From the NCBI RefSeq assembly GCF_000421285.1, contig NZ_ATWO01000002.1, positions 62,001 to 126,000 on the forward strand: a stretch of DNA of 64,000 nucleotides, written 5' to 3'. The position numbers and the translations under genes were made by a program. Position 1 is the stretch's first letter. Each line of letters begins with the position of its first letter. The stretch is from Desulfotignum balticum DSM 7044 (GTDB lineage: Bacteria > Desulfobacterota > Desulfobacteria > Desulfobacterales > Desulfobacteraceae). Shown piece after piece: positions 1-9,060 of the stretch. Under the pieces are notes generated by a model, which did not search any database, was not told where the DNA came from, and saw only the letters and a list, made by a program, of their open reading frames with translations.

Positions 1-31
1 CCGGTCACCGGCTTTTTTTGGCCGGTCTTTG

Positions 32-778
32 TCATGAAAGGATCTCGCCCCGGGCGCTGATCGTTACCTGTGAAAAAGGGATATCCATGCCGCTGTTTTC
101 CAGTGCTTTCTGAATAATATGAGGCAGTCCGGAACAACAGGGGACTTCCATGATCACGGCGGTAATGCTTTTAATGCCGGATTTTTTAAACACATCCGTC
201 AATTTATCCACATATCCCTGGGTATCGTCAAATTTGGGACACCCGATCATCACTGCTTTGCCTGCCAGAAAATCCCTGTGAAACGACGGATAAGCCACGG
301 GCACACAATCGGCGGCAATCACCAGGTCCGCATCTTTCAAAAACGGCGCGCCGGCCGGTACCAGGCGAATCTGAACCGGCCAGTGTCCCAGAGCGGAAGG
401 ACCGCCGGAACCGGTCACCCGGGGCTGATTGGCACAGTCGCATGACGTGTCGGAAAAGGTTTTCAAGGCTGCGGACGGGCAGCCGCCGGTCATGGCCGGT
501 TTTCTCTGACCTGTCGATTTTTCAGCCTGGGCCTGTTGTTTGAGCAGTTCATGAACCGCTGCCTCATCAAATTCTTCGGCTTCTCTTTCCACAATATGCA
601 ATGCATCCCGGGGACATTCGCCCAGACAGGCCCCTAATCCGTCACAATACTTGTCTGAAATGACACGCGCTTTGCCGTTCACAATCTGAATGGCGCCTTC
701 TGCACAAGACGGCACACAATTGCCGCACCCATCACATTTTTCATCATCGATTTCAATTATTTTTCTAAGTACTTTCAT
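32..778 (-). CDS. Ferredoxin-type 4Fe-4S protein with Cys-rich C-terminal domain
   Basis: A 248-residue protein with an N-terminal ferredoxin domain. The first cluster is complete (C15, C18, C21, C25). The second has C45, C51 and C55 but Leu48 where the second Cys should be, so it may hold a 3Fe-4S cluster or none. The rest (about residues 95-248) is a Cys-rich domain with short motifs such as GCPKFDD and VPCCSGLP, seen in many anaerobe redox proteins of unknown role. It is probably cytoplasmic, since there is no signal peptide. The start at 778 has an AGGA ribosome site 8 bases upstream. It lies downstream of the HD-domain gene on the same strand, 46 bases away, probably in one transcript. 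The substrate is unknown. Confidence 0.8.
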   Translation of the reverse strand: MKVLRKIIEIDDEKCDGCGNCVPSCAEGAIQIVNGKARVISDKYCDGLGACLGECPRDALHIVEREAEEFDEAAVHELLKQQAQAEKSTGQRKPAMTGGCPSAALKTFSDTSCDCANQPRVTGSGGPSALGHWPVQIRLVPAGAPFLKDADLVIAADCVPVAYPSFHRDFLAGKAVMIGCPKFDDTQGYVDKLTDVFKKSGIKSITAVIMEVPCCSGLPHIIQKALENSGMDIPFSQVTISARGEILS

Positions 779-824
779 GATTCTGTTCCTTTATAATTAT
801 GTATCGGTTATACGCTGTGGATTA

Positions 825-1559
825 TCATCCTTTTTGAATCAAAATCTGGCGAGCCAGGTCTTTTCCCGCATCCGTCAGATAAATGCCATCGATTTTCCGG
901 GCCAGGGTGTCTGCATCGATCTGCTCTTTTCCCCGGCAGTCTTCCATATTGGCCAGAATATCCGCATCATAGACCGTTTTAAAATTAATGGTTTCCGAAT
1001 TTTTGGGATGATGATGGTGTGAAATGATGTCACACACCTCGGTGATCAGCTTTTCCTTGGCTCCCAGATCTTCCAGAATTTTTCCGGCCACGGGCGGACC
1101 TTCGATGTGCTGATATTTTGCTTCGGCGGACCCATATTTTTTTTCCGCATTTTTGATGCCGATATCATGGAGATACGCGGCACAAAGCACCACCGCCAAA
1201 TTGGCTTTTTCTTTTTTACCAATTTTCTCCGCATACCGGGCCACCCGCCCGGCATGGCCGATCCGTTTGAAATCCGTACCAAAATACTGTTTCATCTTCA
1301 CCGCCACCCGATCTTTCAACAGATCTTCCTGCTGGGCCACAAACTCTTCCGGTAATGTGCCCAGGCATTGTTCAGCATACTTGCAATATGCCGCACACCC
1401 GAAATCCATTTTCGGATTCACAATTTTCTTGTGGCAGTGACCGCATCGCCGGGTGGCATCATCCTTGAAAAATTCCATGGGATGTCCGCATTCCGGACAT
1501 TGGGTTTCAAAAATCGCGTTCTGGTCCCAGTACTGGGTATCTTGTCCCGGACATTTCAT
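825..1559 (-). CDS. HD-domain phosphohydrolase-like protein with zinc-ribbon N-terminus
   Basis: A 244-residue protein. Residues 1-70 are Cys-rich with two CxxC pairs (C21/C24, C39/C42) and further Cys at 55, 59 and 65, suggesting a zinc ribbon. Residues about 95-205 form an HD domain: H102, the H131-D132 doublet and a downstream Asp in YDADIL, the ligands of a metal-dependent phosphohydrolase. A run of four His (181-184) follows. The natural substrate cannot be told from sequence. The start at 1559 is preceded by a strong AGGAAGGTGG-type ribosome site. It is divergent from the Crp/Fnr gene, with an FNR-type box in the shared intergenic region, and is followed by the Fe-S gene. Confidence 0.78.
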   Translation of the reverse strand: MKCPGQDTQYWDQNAIFETQCPECGHPMEFFKDDATRRCGHCHKKIVNPKMDFGCAAYCKYAEQCLGTLPEEFVAQQEDLLKDRVAVKMKQYFGTDFKRIGHAGRVARYAEKIGKKEKANLAVVLCAAYLHDIGIKNAEKKYGSAEAKYQHIEGPPVAGKILEDLGAKEKLITEVCDIISHHHHPKNSETINFKTVYDADILANMEDCRGKEQIDADTLARKIDGIYLTDAGKDLARQILIQKG

Positions 1560-1660
1560 ACGCCACCTTCCTTCTTATTATTGATTTGTTTATCGATTCA
1601 TTCATCCGGCAATCTGCTTTACAATCTGATGCAAACCTACTATAAAACGAAATGAAATAC

Positions 1661-1676
1661 CTTGATCTGAATCAAG
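1661..1676. promoter_or_regulatory. FNR/Dnr-type operator
   Basis: A perfect 16-base palindrome with the half-sites TTGAT and ATCAA separated by four bases, the consensus for FNR/Dnr-type regulators. It lies in the 190-base divergent region between the HD-domain gene and the Crp/Fnr gene, about 75 bases upstream of the latter. The adjacent regulator carries the matching recognition helix (E..SR), so autoregulation and control of the divergent pair are likely. Confidence 0.75.
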
Positions 1677-1749
1677 GGGATCATTTATTTTTGGCGATTT
1701 TTAAAAAAGTGTCAATGGCCGCGGATCGTTAATCAAAAATACAGGAGCT

Positions 1750-2433
1750 GTGACCGGTATCGATATTTTAAAGACCATTCCCCTTTTTTCCGGATTGTCC
1801 GATGATCAGTTGAAAATCCTATCCAGCATTGCCGTCCGACTGACTTTCAAACGTGGAGACATGATTTTTCACGACGGTGACAAAGGCGATGGCATCTATA
1901 TTGTCGAAACCGGAAAAATAAAAGTCTTCAAGCTGTCTTTGGATGGCAAAGAACAGATTCTCCATATTTTCGGCCCGGGTCACACGTTCGGAGAAGTGCC
2001 GGTATTTCAGGGCAAGAGCTTTCCCGCTTCATCCATGACCCTGGAACCCTCGGATATTATTTTTTTACCCCGAGACCGGTTTGTTGAACTGATTACCACC
2101 ACTCCGGCCCTGAGCATGAACATGCTGGCCGATCTTTCCAGACGGCTGCGGGCCTTTACCATCCAGATCGAAGCGCTGAGCCTCAAGGAGGTGCCGGCCC
2201 GGCTGGCTGCATACATATTGACATTATCCAAAGAACAGAAAAACCCTGTCCGGGTCCGTCTTCCCATCTCCAAAGCCCAGCTTTCCAACCTTATCGGCAC
2301 CACACCGGAAACCATCTCCAGAATGCTCAAAAAAATGGGGGATACCGGTTTGATACTAGTGCAGACAAAGACCATCGACATTCTGGACAAAGAAGGCCTG
2401 ATAGAACTGTCTGAATCCGGCCGGTTACAATAA
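1750..2433 (+). CDS. Crp/Fnr-family transcriptional regulator, no cysteines
   Basis: A 227-residue regulator with an N-terminal cyclic-nucleotide-like sensor fold (about residues 8-125), a dimerisation helix and a C-terminal winged helix (about 150-215). The recognition helix reads PETISRML (E187, S190, R191), the FNR-type combination that reads TTGAT half-sites. The protein contains no Cys at all, so it cannot carry the FNR oxygen-sensing 4Fe-4S cluster. A haem/NO sensor of the Dnr/HcpR type or a small-molecule sensor is more likely. The start is GTG at 1750, with GGAG only two bases upstream; no better start is visible. A perfect FNR-type box lies just upstream. The aldehyde oxidoreductase gene downstream is a possible target. 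Confidence 0.85.
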   Translation: MTGIDILKTIPLFSGLSDDQLKILSSIAVRLTFKRGDMIFHDGDKGDGIYIVETGKIKVFKLSLDGKEQILHIFGPGHTFGEVPVFQGKSFPASSMTLEPSDIIFLPRDRFVELITTTPALSMNMLADLSRRLRAFTIQIEALSLKEVPARLAAYILTLSKEQKNPVRVRLPISKAQLSNLIGTTPETISRMLKKMGDTGLILVQTKTIDILDKEGLIELSESGRLQ

Positions 2434-2639
2434 CCTGTTCCCCGGAAGTAAAAACCGTTTTTTTATACTGGACTAAAATTTATTGTCATGGCATAACTGA
2501 AAAATACAGATGTTTTGATTTCCGGGGCACGGGTCACTTGGGACTGAAAAACATCGTCACAAAAAAAATCACAGATACTGGACAAAACCGTTCAGAAAAA
2601 TCATTGTCACATGTCCAACAATCTTGCCAAGGAGGAAAC

Positions 2640-4367
2640 ATGGGAAAGTTATTGAGAATCAACACCAAAGAAAAAACATTCAACTTTGAAGAGACACCGG
2701 ATACCTATGCCGGCTTAGGCGGAAGAGCCCTGACATCCAAAATGATTCTGGATGAGGTCCCGGCCACCTGCCATCCGTTGGGAAAAAACAACAAACTCAT
2801 CTTTGCTCCCGGGGTCCTGTCCGGATCTCCGGCCGCAGATTCCGGAAGGCTTTCCGCCGGCGCCAAATCGCCGTTAACCGGCGGAATCAAGGAAAGCAAC
2901 GCCGGAGGACTTGTGTCCCAGAAACTGGCAAAACTGGGAATCACCGCCCTGGTTCTGGAAGACAAACCCGAAGGCAACGATTACAGCCTGATCAAAATTG
3001 ACAAAGACGGTGTTTCCATTGAATCCGCAGACGATCTGGTCAAAAAAGGCAATTATGCGGTCATGGAAACCCTGTGGAACAAATACGGTAAAAACGTCGG
3101 CGTCTTAAGTATCGGCCAGGCCGGTGAACAATGCCTGAAAGGCGCGTCCATCAACCAGGCGGACATGAACGGCCGTCCCGGACGGGCACATGGCAGAGGG
3201 GGCTTAGGTGCGGTCATGGGATCCAAAAAAATCAAGGCCATCGTGGTGGATGATTCTGGTGCGCCCCGGGTGGAAATCAAGGATCCGGATGCGTTCAAGG
3301 CCGCCAACAAACGATGGGTGGAAATGCTGAGAAACCATCCGGTCACCGGTGAAGGCCTGCCGGCTCTGGGCACGGCCGTACTGGTGAATGTCATCAACGA
3401 AGCCGGGACCCTTCCCACCAAAAACTTCAGATCCGGCCGGTTCGACCATGCCCAGGCCATTTCCGGCGAAACCATGGCGGAAACCATTGAAAAACGCAAC
3501 GGCATCACCACCGAAGCCTGTCATCCCGGATGTGTGATCAAATGCTCCAATGTCTATCACGGCAAAGACGGCAATTTCCTGACCTGCGGGTTTGAGTATG
3601 AAACCATCTGGGCCTTCGGTGCCCACACCACCATCCAGGATATGGATCAAATTGCCACTCTGGATAAAATGTGTGATGATTTCGGTTTAGACACCATTGA
3701 AACCGGGGTCACCATCGGTATTGCCATGGAAGGCGGGATGATTCCCTGGGGTGACGGCCAGGCCGCCATTGACCTGCTGTCCAAAGTGGGGGAATACGCA
3801 CCCGAAGGCAAAATCATCGGAAACGGGGCCTTGTTCACCGGGGACGCTTTGGGCGTGGACCGGGTTCCGGTGGTGAAAAAACAGGCGTTGCCGGCCTATG
3901 ATCCCAGAACCTGCAAAGGCGTCGGCGTCACCTATGCCACCACACCCATGGGCGCGGATCATACGGCTGGATATGGCGTCACCGCCAATATTCTGAGCGT
4001 CGGCGGCACCATCGATCCCCACAAAAATGAAGGCAACATCGAACTGTCCCAGGGACTGCAGATCGCAACCGCTGCCGTGGATGCGGCCGGGCTCTGTCTG
4101 TTTGTGGCGTTTGCGGTTCTCGACAATGAAGACGGCCTGCCCACCATTGCCCAGATGCTCAATGCCCGGTACGGCCTGAACCTGACCCCGGATGATATTC
4201 TGGAACTGGGGAAATCCATTCTCAGAAATGAAAAAGAATTCAACAAAAAGGCCGGTTTTACTGAAATCGACGATCAGCTGCCGGAAATGTTTAACGAACC
4301 GGTGCCCCCGCACAATGTACCGTGGGATTTCACCATTGAAGACCTTCAGAAAACCCTGAACTTCTAA
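2640..4367 (+). CDS. Tungsten/molybdenum aldehyde:ferredoxin oxidoreductase family protein
   Basis: A 575-residue member of the aldehyde ferredoxin oxidoreductase family, which oxidises aldehydes to acids (or the reverse) with a tungsto- or molybdopterin and one 4Fe-4S cluster, passing electrons to ferredoxin. The family hallmarks are a Gly-rich N-terminal domain (GLGGRALTS), cluster Cys at 294, 298, 302 and 486 (here C-x3-C-x3-C rather than the C-x2-C-x3-C of classical AOR), and a GADHT pterin-binding segment. The start is ATG 2640 with AAGGAGG at 2629-2635; an in-frame ATG 102 bases earlier lacks a ribosome site. It stands alone, followed by a strong hairpin at 4395. The substrate is not predictable. 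Confidence 0.9.
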   Translation: MGKLLRINTKEKTFNFEETPDTYAGLGGRALTSKMILDEVPATCHPLGKNNKLIFAPGVLSGSPAADSGRLSAGAKSPLTGGIKESNAGGLVSQKLAKLGITALVLEDKPEGNDYSLIKIDKDGVSIESADDLVKKGNYAVMETLWNKYGKNVGVLSIGQAGEQCLKGASINQADMNGRPGRAHGRGGLGAVMGSKKIKAIVVDDSGAPRVEIKDPDAFKAANKRWVEMLRNHPVTGEGLPALGTAVLVNVINEAGTLPTKNFRSGRFDHAQAISGETMAETIEKRNGITTEACHPGCVIKCSNVYHGKDGNFLTCGFEYETIWAFGAHTTIQDMDQIATLDKMCDDFGLDTIETGVTIGIAMEGGMIPWGDGQAAIDLLSKVGEYAPEGKIIGNGALFTGDALGVDRVPVVKKQALPAYDPRTCKGVGVTYATTPMGADHTAGYGVTANILSVGGTIDPHKNEGNIELSQGLQIATAAVDAAGLCLFVAFAVLDNEDGLPTIAQMLNARYGLNLTPDDILELGKSILRNEKEFNKKAGFTEIDDQLPEMFNEPVPPHNVPWDFTIEDLQKTLNF

Positions 4368-4394
4368 ATTCAAGGTATTCTCTTCTGACTCCTG

Positions 4395-4425
4395 CATCAG
4401 GGCGAAAAAAATTTTCGCCCTGATG
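4395..4425 (+). terminator. Strong hairpin after the aldehyde oxidoreductase gene
   Basis: A perfect inverted repeat with 14-base arms (CATCAGGGCGAAAA and its complement) and a 3-base loop, starting 28 bases after the stop codon. No clear T-run follows, so it may be a mRNA 3' stabiliser as well as a terminator. Confidence 0.7.
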
Positions 4426-4526
4426 TGATTCTCTGGATTTATCCTGCCTGTTCTGGTATATCTTTCCTTCAATATTGAAAATAAGCCAGTTTTTAAATCA
4501 CTTAACAAAATAAAGCCTTATTTATC

Positions 4527-5822
4527 ATGAAACTGTTTGAATATCCTTCCGCCGACGTCCGGGCGCGTGTCCGGAACATCATTGACCGGGGCCTTGGGTT
4601 TTCCAAAGCCGATTATGACAATGTACAGGCGTTTATCGATGATGTCAGAACCCGGGGAGACGAGGCCCTGGTGGCATACACCAACCAGTTTGATTCCGGG
4701 GCCGTCACTCAGGATACGCTGAAAGTGACGGATGCCGAGTTTGAACATGCCCTGGCATCCGTGGACCCTCTATTTCTGGATTCCCTGAAACGGGCCATTG
4801 ATCAGCTCACCCGGTTCCATGAAAAACAGAAGCAGAACGCATGGATCGACACCCCGAGAAACGGGGTCATTGTGGGACAGCTGGTACGTCCGGTCGGAGC
4901 TGCCGGCATTTATGTCCCGGGCGCCAAAGGCGGGAAAACCCCGCTGGTGTCCTCCGTGCTCATGGGAGGAATCCCTGCCAAAGTGGCGGGTGTGTCCACC
5001 ATTGCTTTGATGACCCCGCCCATGGAAAATGGTGAAGTCAATCCCCATATTCTGGCAGCGGCGGCAAAAATGGGCATTACTTCGGTGTTCAAGGCCGGCA
5101 GTGCCTGGGCCATAGCTGCTCTGGCCTATGGTACCCGGCAGGTGCCCAAAGTGAATGTCATTGTGGGACCGGGCAATATTTATGTGACTCTGGCCAAAAA
5201 AATCGTTGCCGGCACCGTGGGCATCGACATGATCGCCGGGCCCAGTGAAATTCTCATCATTGCGGATCACACGGCCAACCCGGAATTTGTGGCTGCGGAC
5301 CTGCTGTCCCAGGCCGAACATGATGCCAGAGCCTCCGCCATTCTGGTGACCGATTCCAGAAAATTGGCCGAACAGACCGCTTCCATCCTGGAACGGCAGC
5401 TCAGCGCACTGGCAAGACAGGATACGGCCCGGCAGTCCATTGACAACTTCGGTGCCATCATGCTGGTGCCGGATATCGAGACCGGTATTGATCTGTCCAA
5501 TCAGCTGGCGCCGGAGCATCTCGAACTGATGGTATCTGCCCCGTTTGACTATATCGACCGGATCCAGAATGCCGGGGCCCTGTTTTTAGGACATTATACC
5601 CCGGAGCCCATGGGCGATTACATTGCCGGTCCCAATCATGTGCTGCCCACAGCCGGCACGGCCCGGTTTTCTTCGGCCCTGAGTGTGGACCATTTCATCA
5701 AAAAAACCAGCCTGATTCACTATTCAAGAACCGCCTTTGAAAATGAGGCAGAAGATGTGATCCGGCTGGCAGAGATTGAAGGATTGACCGCCCACGCCAA
5801 TTCCGTGAAAATCAGAAAATAA
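4527..5822 (+). CDS. hisD: Histidinol dehydrogenase
   Basis: A 431-residue enzyme for the last two steps of histidine synthesis, oxidising L-histidinol to L-histidine with two NAD. Length is normal for the family. Recognisable segments are VGPGNIYVTLAKK, the AGPSEILIIAD block, the zinc-binding SQAEHD segment and LAPEHLEL near residue 330. No clear Shine-Dalgarno precedes ATG 4527, but the N-terminus matches the family. No other his biosynthesis genes flank it. It is followed 81 bases later by hisS, which has its own promoter in the gap. Confidence 0.96.
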   Translation: MKLFEYPSADVRARVRNIIDRGLGFSKADYDNVQAFIDDVRTRGDEALVAYTNQFDSGAVTQDTLKVTDAEFEHALASVDPLFLDSLKRAIDQLTRFHEKQKQNAWIDTPRNGVIVGQLVRPVGAAGIYVPGAKGGKTPLVSSVLMGGIPAKVAGVSTIALMTPPMENGEVNPHILAAAAKMGITSVFKAGSAWAIAALAYGTRQVPKVNVIVGPGNIYVTLAKKIVAGTVGIDMIAGPSEILIIADHTANPEFVAADLLSQAEHDARASAILVTDSRKLAEQTASILERQLSALARQDTARQSIDNFGAIMLVPDIETGIDLSNQLAPEHLELMVSAPFDYIDRIQNAGALFLGHYTPEPMGDYIAGPNHVLPTAGTARFSSALSVDHFIKKTSLIHYSRTAFENEAEDVIRLAEIEGLTAHANSVKIRK

Positions 5823-5852
5823 TTGACTCACAAGCGGTTTTTAAACTATATT
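5823..5852 (+). promoter_or_regulatory. Sigma-70-type promoter for hisS-aspS
   Basis: TTGACT at 5823-5828 and TATATT at 5847-5852, 18 bases apart, immediately after the hisD stop codon and about 50 bases upstream of hisS. Confidence 0.6.
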
Positions 5853-5903
5853 GATCGATTGTATTAAAAATTGGCAAAAAACCCATACATGAAGACTTAA
5901 ACC

Positions 5904-7163
5904 ATGCAGACCATCCGAGGGTTCAGAGACATCCTGCCGGAACAGATCCGGCTGTGGCAGAAAGTTGAAAATCTGGCTGTTGAGCTGTTCAACGCTTATG
6001 GATACCAGGAAATCCGCATCCCGATTCTGGAAAAAACCGGGTTGTTCGCCCGGAGTATCGGAGAGACCACTGATATTGTCGAAAAAGAGATGTACACTTT
6101 TGACGACAGGAACGGGGACAAGCTGACCCTGAGGCCGGAAGCCACCGCTTCCATCTGCCGGGCATACATTCAGCACAAACTGTATGCCACGGAACCGGTG
6201 AGAAAATTTTACATGACCGGGCCTATGTTCCGGCGGGAAAGACCCCAGAAAGGACGGTACCGCCAGTTTTATCAGATCGATGCGGAAGTGTTTGGTGTGG
6301 ATTCCGCCTATGTGGACTGTGAACTGATTTTTCTGCTGCACCAGTTGTTTAAACGGTTGGGGCTGACCGGACTGACCGCCCAGATCAACAGTCTGGGATG
6401 CCCGGAGTGCCGGCCGAAGTTCACCCGGGCGTTGCTGGATTTTCTGGAAGAACGAAAGCAGGATCTGTGTGAGATCTGCACCCGGCGGATGACGCGAAAC
6501 CCGCTGCGGGTGCTGGACTGCAAGATACAGACCTGCCAGGCGGCCCTGATCGGTGCGCCGGCCACGGTGGATCACCTGTGTCCGGCCTGTGAAGACCATT
6601 TCAATATCGTGAAAACCACCCTGGAAAAACAGGGGGTGGATTTTTCGGTGAATAACTCGTTGGTGCGGGGCTTGGACTATTACACCCGCACGGCCTGGGA
6701 AATTCAGACCACCAGCCTGGGCGCCCAGAGCGCTGTGGCCGGGGGCGGCAGATATGACGGTCTGGTCAAACAACTGGGCGGACCCGACACCCCTGCCATT
6801 GGATTTGCCATCGGGTTTGACCGGCTGGTGGAAATCATGGAACAACTCACACCCATGCCGGCAGACCCCGGAGCGGACCTGTTCATTGTGGCGCTGGGCG
6901 ATGCGGCCATGGAAACAGCCTATCACCTGTCCTGCGACCTGAACCAGGCAGGTATCAAAACCGACACGGACTTCAGGGGAAAAAGCCTGAAAGCCCTGAT
7001 GAAACGGGCGGATAAACTCAATGCCCGGTATGTACTCATTGCCGGACAAACGGAACTTAACGACAATGCACTGATTCTTCGTAACATGAAAACCAAAGAA
7101 CAGGTTTCCATCTCCATGGACCGGCTGGTTCCTGAAATCGAAGCTGTGTTGAAACACAAATAA
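5904..7163 (+). CDS. hisS: Histidyl-tRNA synthetase
   Basis: A 419-residue class II aminoacyl-tRNA synthetase that charges tRNA-His. The start of the protein (QTIRGFRDILP) is the family signature. Motif 2 is seen around GPMFRRERPQKGRYRQF, the histidine-specific segments as LVRGLDYYTRTAWE and GGGRYDGL, and motif 3 as AIGFAIGFDRL. A C-terminal anticodon-binding domain occupies about the last 90 residues. There are several CxxC pairs in the middle domain (near residues 165-230). It is followed 31 bases later by aspS, the common hisS-aspS pair, probably in one transcript from the promoter at 5823. Confidence 0.97.
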   Translation: MQTIRGFRDILPEQIRLWQKVENLAVELFNAYGYQEIRIPILEKTGLFARSIGETTDIVEKEMYTFDDRNGDKLTLRPEATASICRAYIQHKLYATEPVRKFYMTGPMFRRERPQKGRYRQFYQIDAEVFGVDSAYVDCELIFLLHQLFKRLGLTGLTAQINSLGCPECRPKFTRALLDFLEERKQDLCEICTRRMTRNPLRVLDCKIQTCQAALIGAPATVDHLCPACEDHFNIVKTTLEKQGVDFSVNNSLVRGLDYYTRTAWEIQTTSLGAQSAVAGGGRYDGLVKQLGGPDTPAIGFAIGFDRLVEIMEQLTPMPADPGADLFIVALGDAAMETAYHLSCDLNQAGIKTDTDFRGKSLKALMKRADKLNARYVLIAGQTELNDNALILRNMKTKEQVSISMDRLVPEIEAVLKHK

Positions 7164-7194
7164 CCCAATTATTAAAATATAGAGGACAGACCTG

Positions 7195-8982
7195 GTGAGT
7201 GATTTATTAGGAAATATGAAACGAACCCATTTTTGTGCCGATCTTCGGGAAACAGACATTGACAAAACCGTGGTGCTGATGGGATGGGTCCAGCACCGCC
7301 GGGACCATGGCGGGGTCATTTTTGTGGACCTTCGGGACCGGGAAGGCATCACTCAGGTGGTCTTCAATCCGTTGATTTCACCGGCAGTCCATGAAAAAGC
7401 CCAGGAGATCCGAAGCGAATTTGTCTTAGGGATCAAAGGAAAAGTAGCAGCCCGGCCGGCAGATATGCGCAATCCCAAGATGGCCACCGGCGCCATAGAG
7501 ATCCTGGTGGAAGAACTTAAAATATTTTCTAAAGCAAAAACCCCTATTTTTCTCATTGAAGACCGGGTGGAAGCCTCGGAAAACATCCGGCTTCAATACC
7601 GGTATCTGGACCTGAGACGTCCCCAGCTCAAACACAATATCCTGGCCCGTCACAAAGCCACCATGGCCATCCGAAATTATCTGGATCACAACGGATTCAT
7701 CGATATTGAAACCCCTTTTTTAACCAAGTCCACACCGGAAGGGGCCCGGGATTATCTGGTTCCCTCCCGGGTCAACCCGGGTCAGTTTTATGCCCTGCCC
7801 CAATCGCCGCAACTGTTCAAACAGCTGCTCATGATCAGCGGTTTCGACCGGTATTACCAGATCGTCAAATGTTTCAGAGATGAAGACCTGCGGGCGGATC
7901 GTCAACCGGAGTTCACCCAGATCGACATGGAACTGTCTTTTGTGAATGAAGAACAGATCATGGAAATGGCTGAAGGGCTGATTACGGCTATTTTTAAACA
8001 CGTGTTGAATTTGGACCTGAAAACTCCTTTTCCCAGGCTCACCCATGCCCAGGCCATGGATCGTTTCGGCCTGGACCGGCCGGATCTGCGGTTTGATCTG
8101 GAGCTGGTGAATGTTTCCGATATCGTTGAACACACCGGATTCAAACTGTTTTCCAGCGTGGTCAAAAGCAACGGTCTGGTCAAGGCCATCAATGCCAAAG
8201 GCTGCGCATCCTTTACCCGAAAACAGATTGACGATCTCACGGAATTTGCCGCTGTGTACCGGGCAAAAGGGCTGGCCTGGATCAAGATCAAGGAGGACCA
8301 GTGGCAGTCACCCATTGCCAAATTTTTCACAGATGATGAAAAACAGGCCCTGACAGACCGTCTGGATCTGGAACCGGGAGATATTGTATTTTTTGTGGCA
8401 GACCAGCCGGTCATTGCCAACGAAGCCCTGGGTCAGTTAAGAAATGAGCTGGCCCGGCGTCTGAACCTGATTCCGGAAGATCAATATTCCTTCACCTGGG
8501 TGACCGATTTCCCGCTGATGGAATACGATGAAACAGAAAAACGCTACCAGGCCCTGCACCACCCGTTTACCGCTCCCAGTGAAACAGACATTCCCAAACT
8601 GGACACGGCCCCTCTTGAAGTCAACTCCCGGGCCTATGACCTGGTGCTCAACGGCATTGAAATCGGCGGCGGCAGCATTCGTATCCATGATACAGCGCTC
8701 CAGGAAAAGGTATTGAGCTGTCTGGGCATATCAGAGGAACAGGCCCGGGAAAAATTCGGATTTCTGTTGGATGCCCTGGATTCCGGTGCCCCTCCCCACG
8801 GGGGGATCGCTTTTGGCCTGGACCGGCTGATCATGCTTTTATGCCGGGAAGAGTCCATCCGGAATGTCATTGCATTCCCCAAAACCCAGAAAGCCACCTG
8901 TCCCTTGACCGAAGCGCCTTCCACCGCGTCACCGGCTCAGCTGCTGGAACTGGGCATCCGTACAACCCATGTCGGGGAATGA
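7195..8982 (+). CDS. aspS: Aspartyl-tRNA synthetase
   Basis: A 595-residue bacterial-type class II synthetase that charges tRNA-Asp. An N-terminal OB fold binds the anticodon (VVLMGWVQHRRDHGG). Then come the catalytic core with YRYLDLRRP, SPQLFKQLLM, the motif 2 FRDEDLRADRQPEF and the bacterial insertion domain, ending with motif 3 GIAFGLDRLIML. The start is taken as GTG 7195 because AGAGGA lies 8 bases upstream; ATG 7216, in frame, would also give a family-like N-terminus. Cotranscribed with hisS. A perfect palindromic terminator follows at 9006. Confidence 0.97.
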   Translation: MSDLLGNMKRTHFCADLRETDIDKTVVLMGWVQHRRDHGGVIFVDLRDREGITQVVFNPLISPAVHEKAQEIRSEFVLGIKGKVAARPADMRNPKMATGAIEILVEELKIFSKAKTPIFLIEDRVEASENIRLQYRYLDLRRPQLKHNILARHKATMAIRNYLDHNGFIDIETPFLTKSTPEGARDYLVPSRVNPGQFYALPQSPQLFKQLLMISGFDRYYQIVKCFRDEDLRADRQPEFTQIDMELSFVNEEQIMEMAEGLITAIFKHVLNLDLKTPFPRLTHAQAMDRFGLDRPDLRFDLELVNVSDIVEHTGFKLFSSVVKSNGLVKAINAKGCASFTRKQIDDLTEFAAVYRAKGLAWIKIKEDQWQSPIAKFFTDDEKQALTDRLDLEPGDIVFFVADQPVIANEALGQLRNELARRLNLIPEDQYSFTWVTDFPLMEYDETEKRYQALHHPFTAPSETDIPKLDTAPLEVNSRAYDLVLNGIEIGGGSIRIHDTALQEKVLSCLGISEEQAREKFGFLLDALDSGAPPHGGIAFGLDRLIMLLCREESIRNVIAFPKTQKATCPLTEAPSTASPAQLLELGIRTTHVGE

Positions 8983-9005
8983 CCCGTTTTTCCATTTAAA
9001 AGAAC

Positions 9006-9035
9006 GCCCGCCGGGAAATATATTTCCCGGCGGGC
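9006..9035. terminator. Bidirectional terminator between aspS and minE
   Basis: A 30-base perfect palindrome (arms GCCCGCCGGGAAATA and its complement) between the convergent aspS and minE genes, with A/T-rich flanks. It probably ends transcription from both sides. Confidence 0.8.
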
Positions 9036-9060
9036 AAATAAAACAAAGATACAAAAAAAA

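Noticed and set aside
204-212. Exact DnaA-box sequence TTATCCACA
   Set aside because: A single copy inside the Fe-S protein gene with no cluster of boxes around it; expected by chance.
5841-7352. 503-codon minus-strand open frame opposite hisS
   Set aside because: Antisense to a clear hisS; no ribosome site or family-like sequence. A codon-bias shadow.
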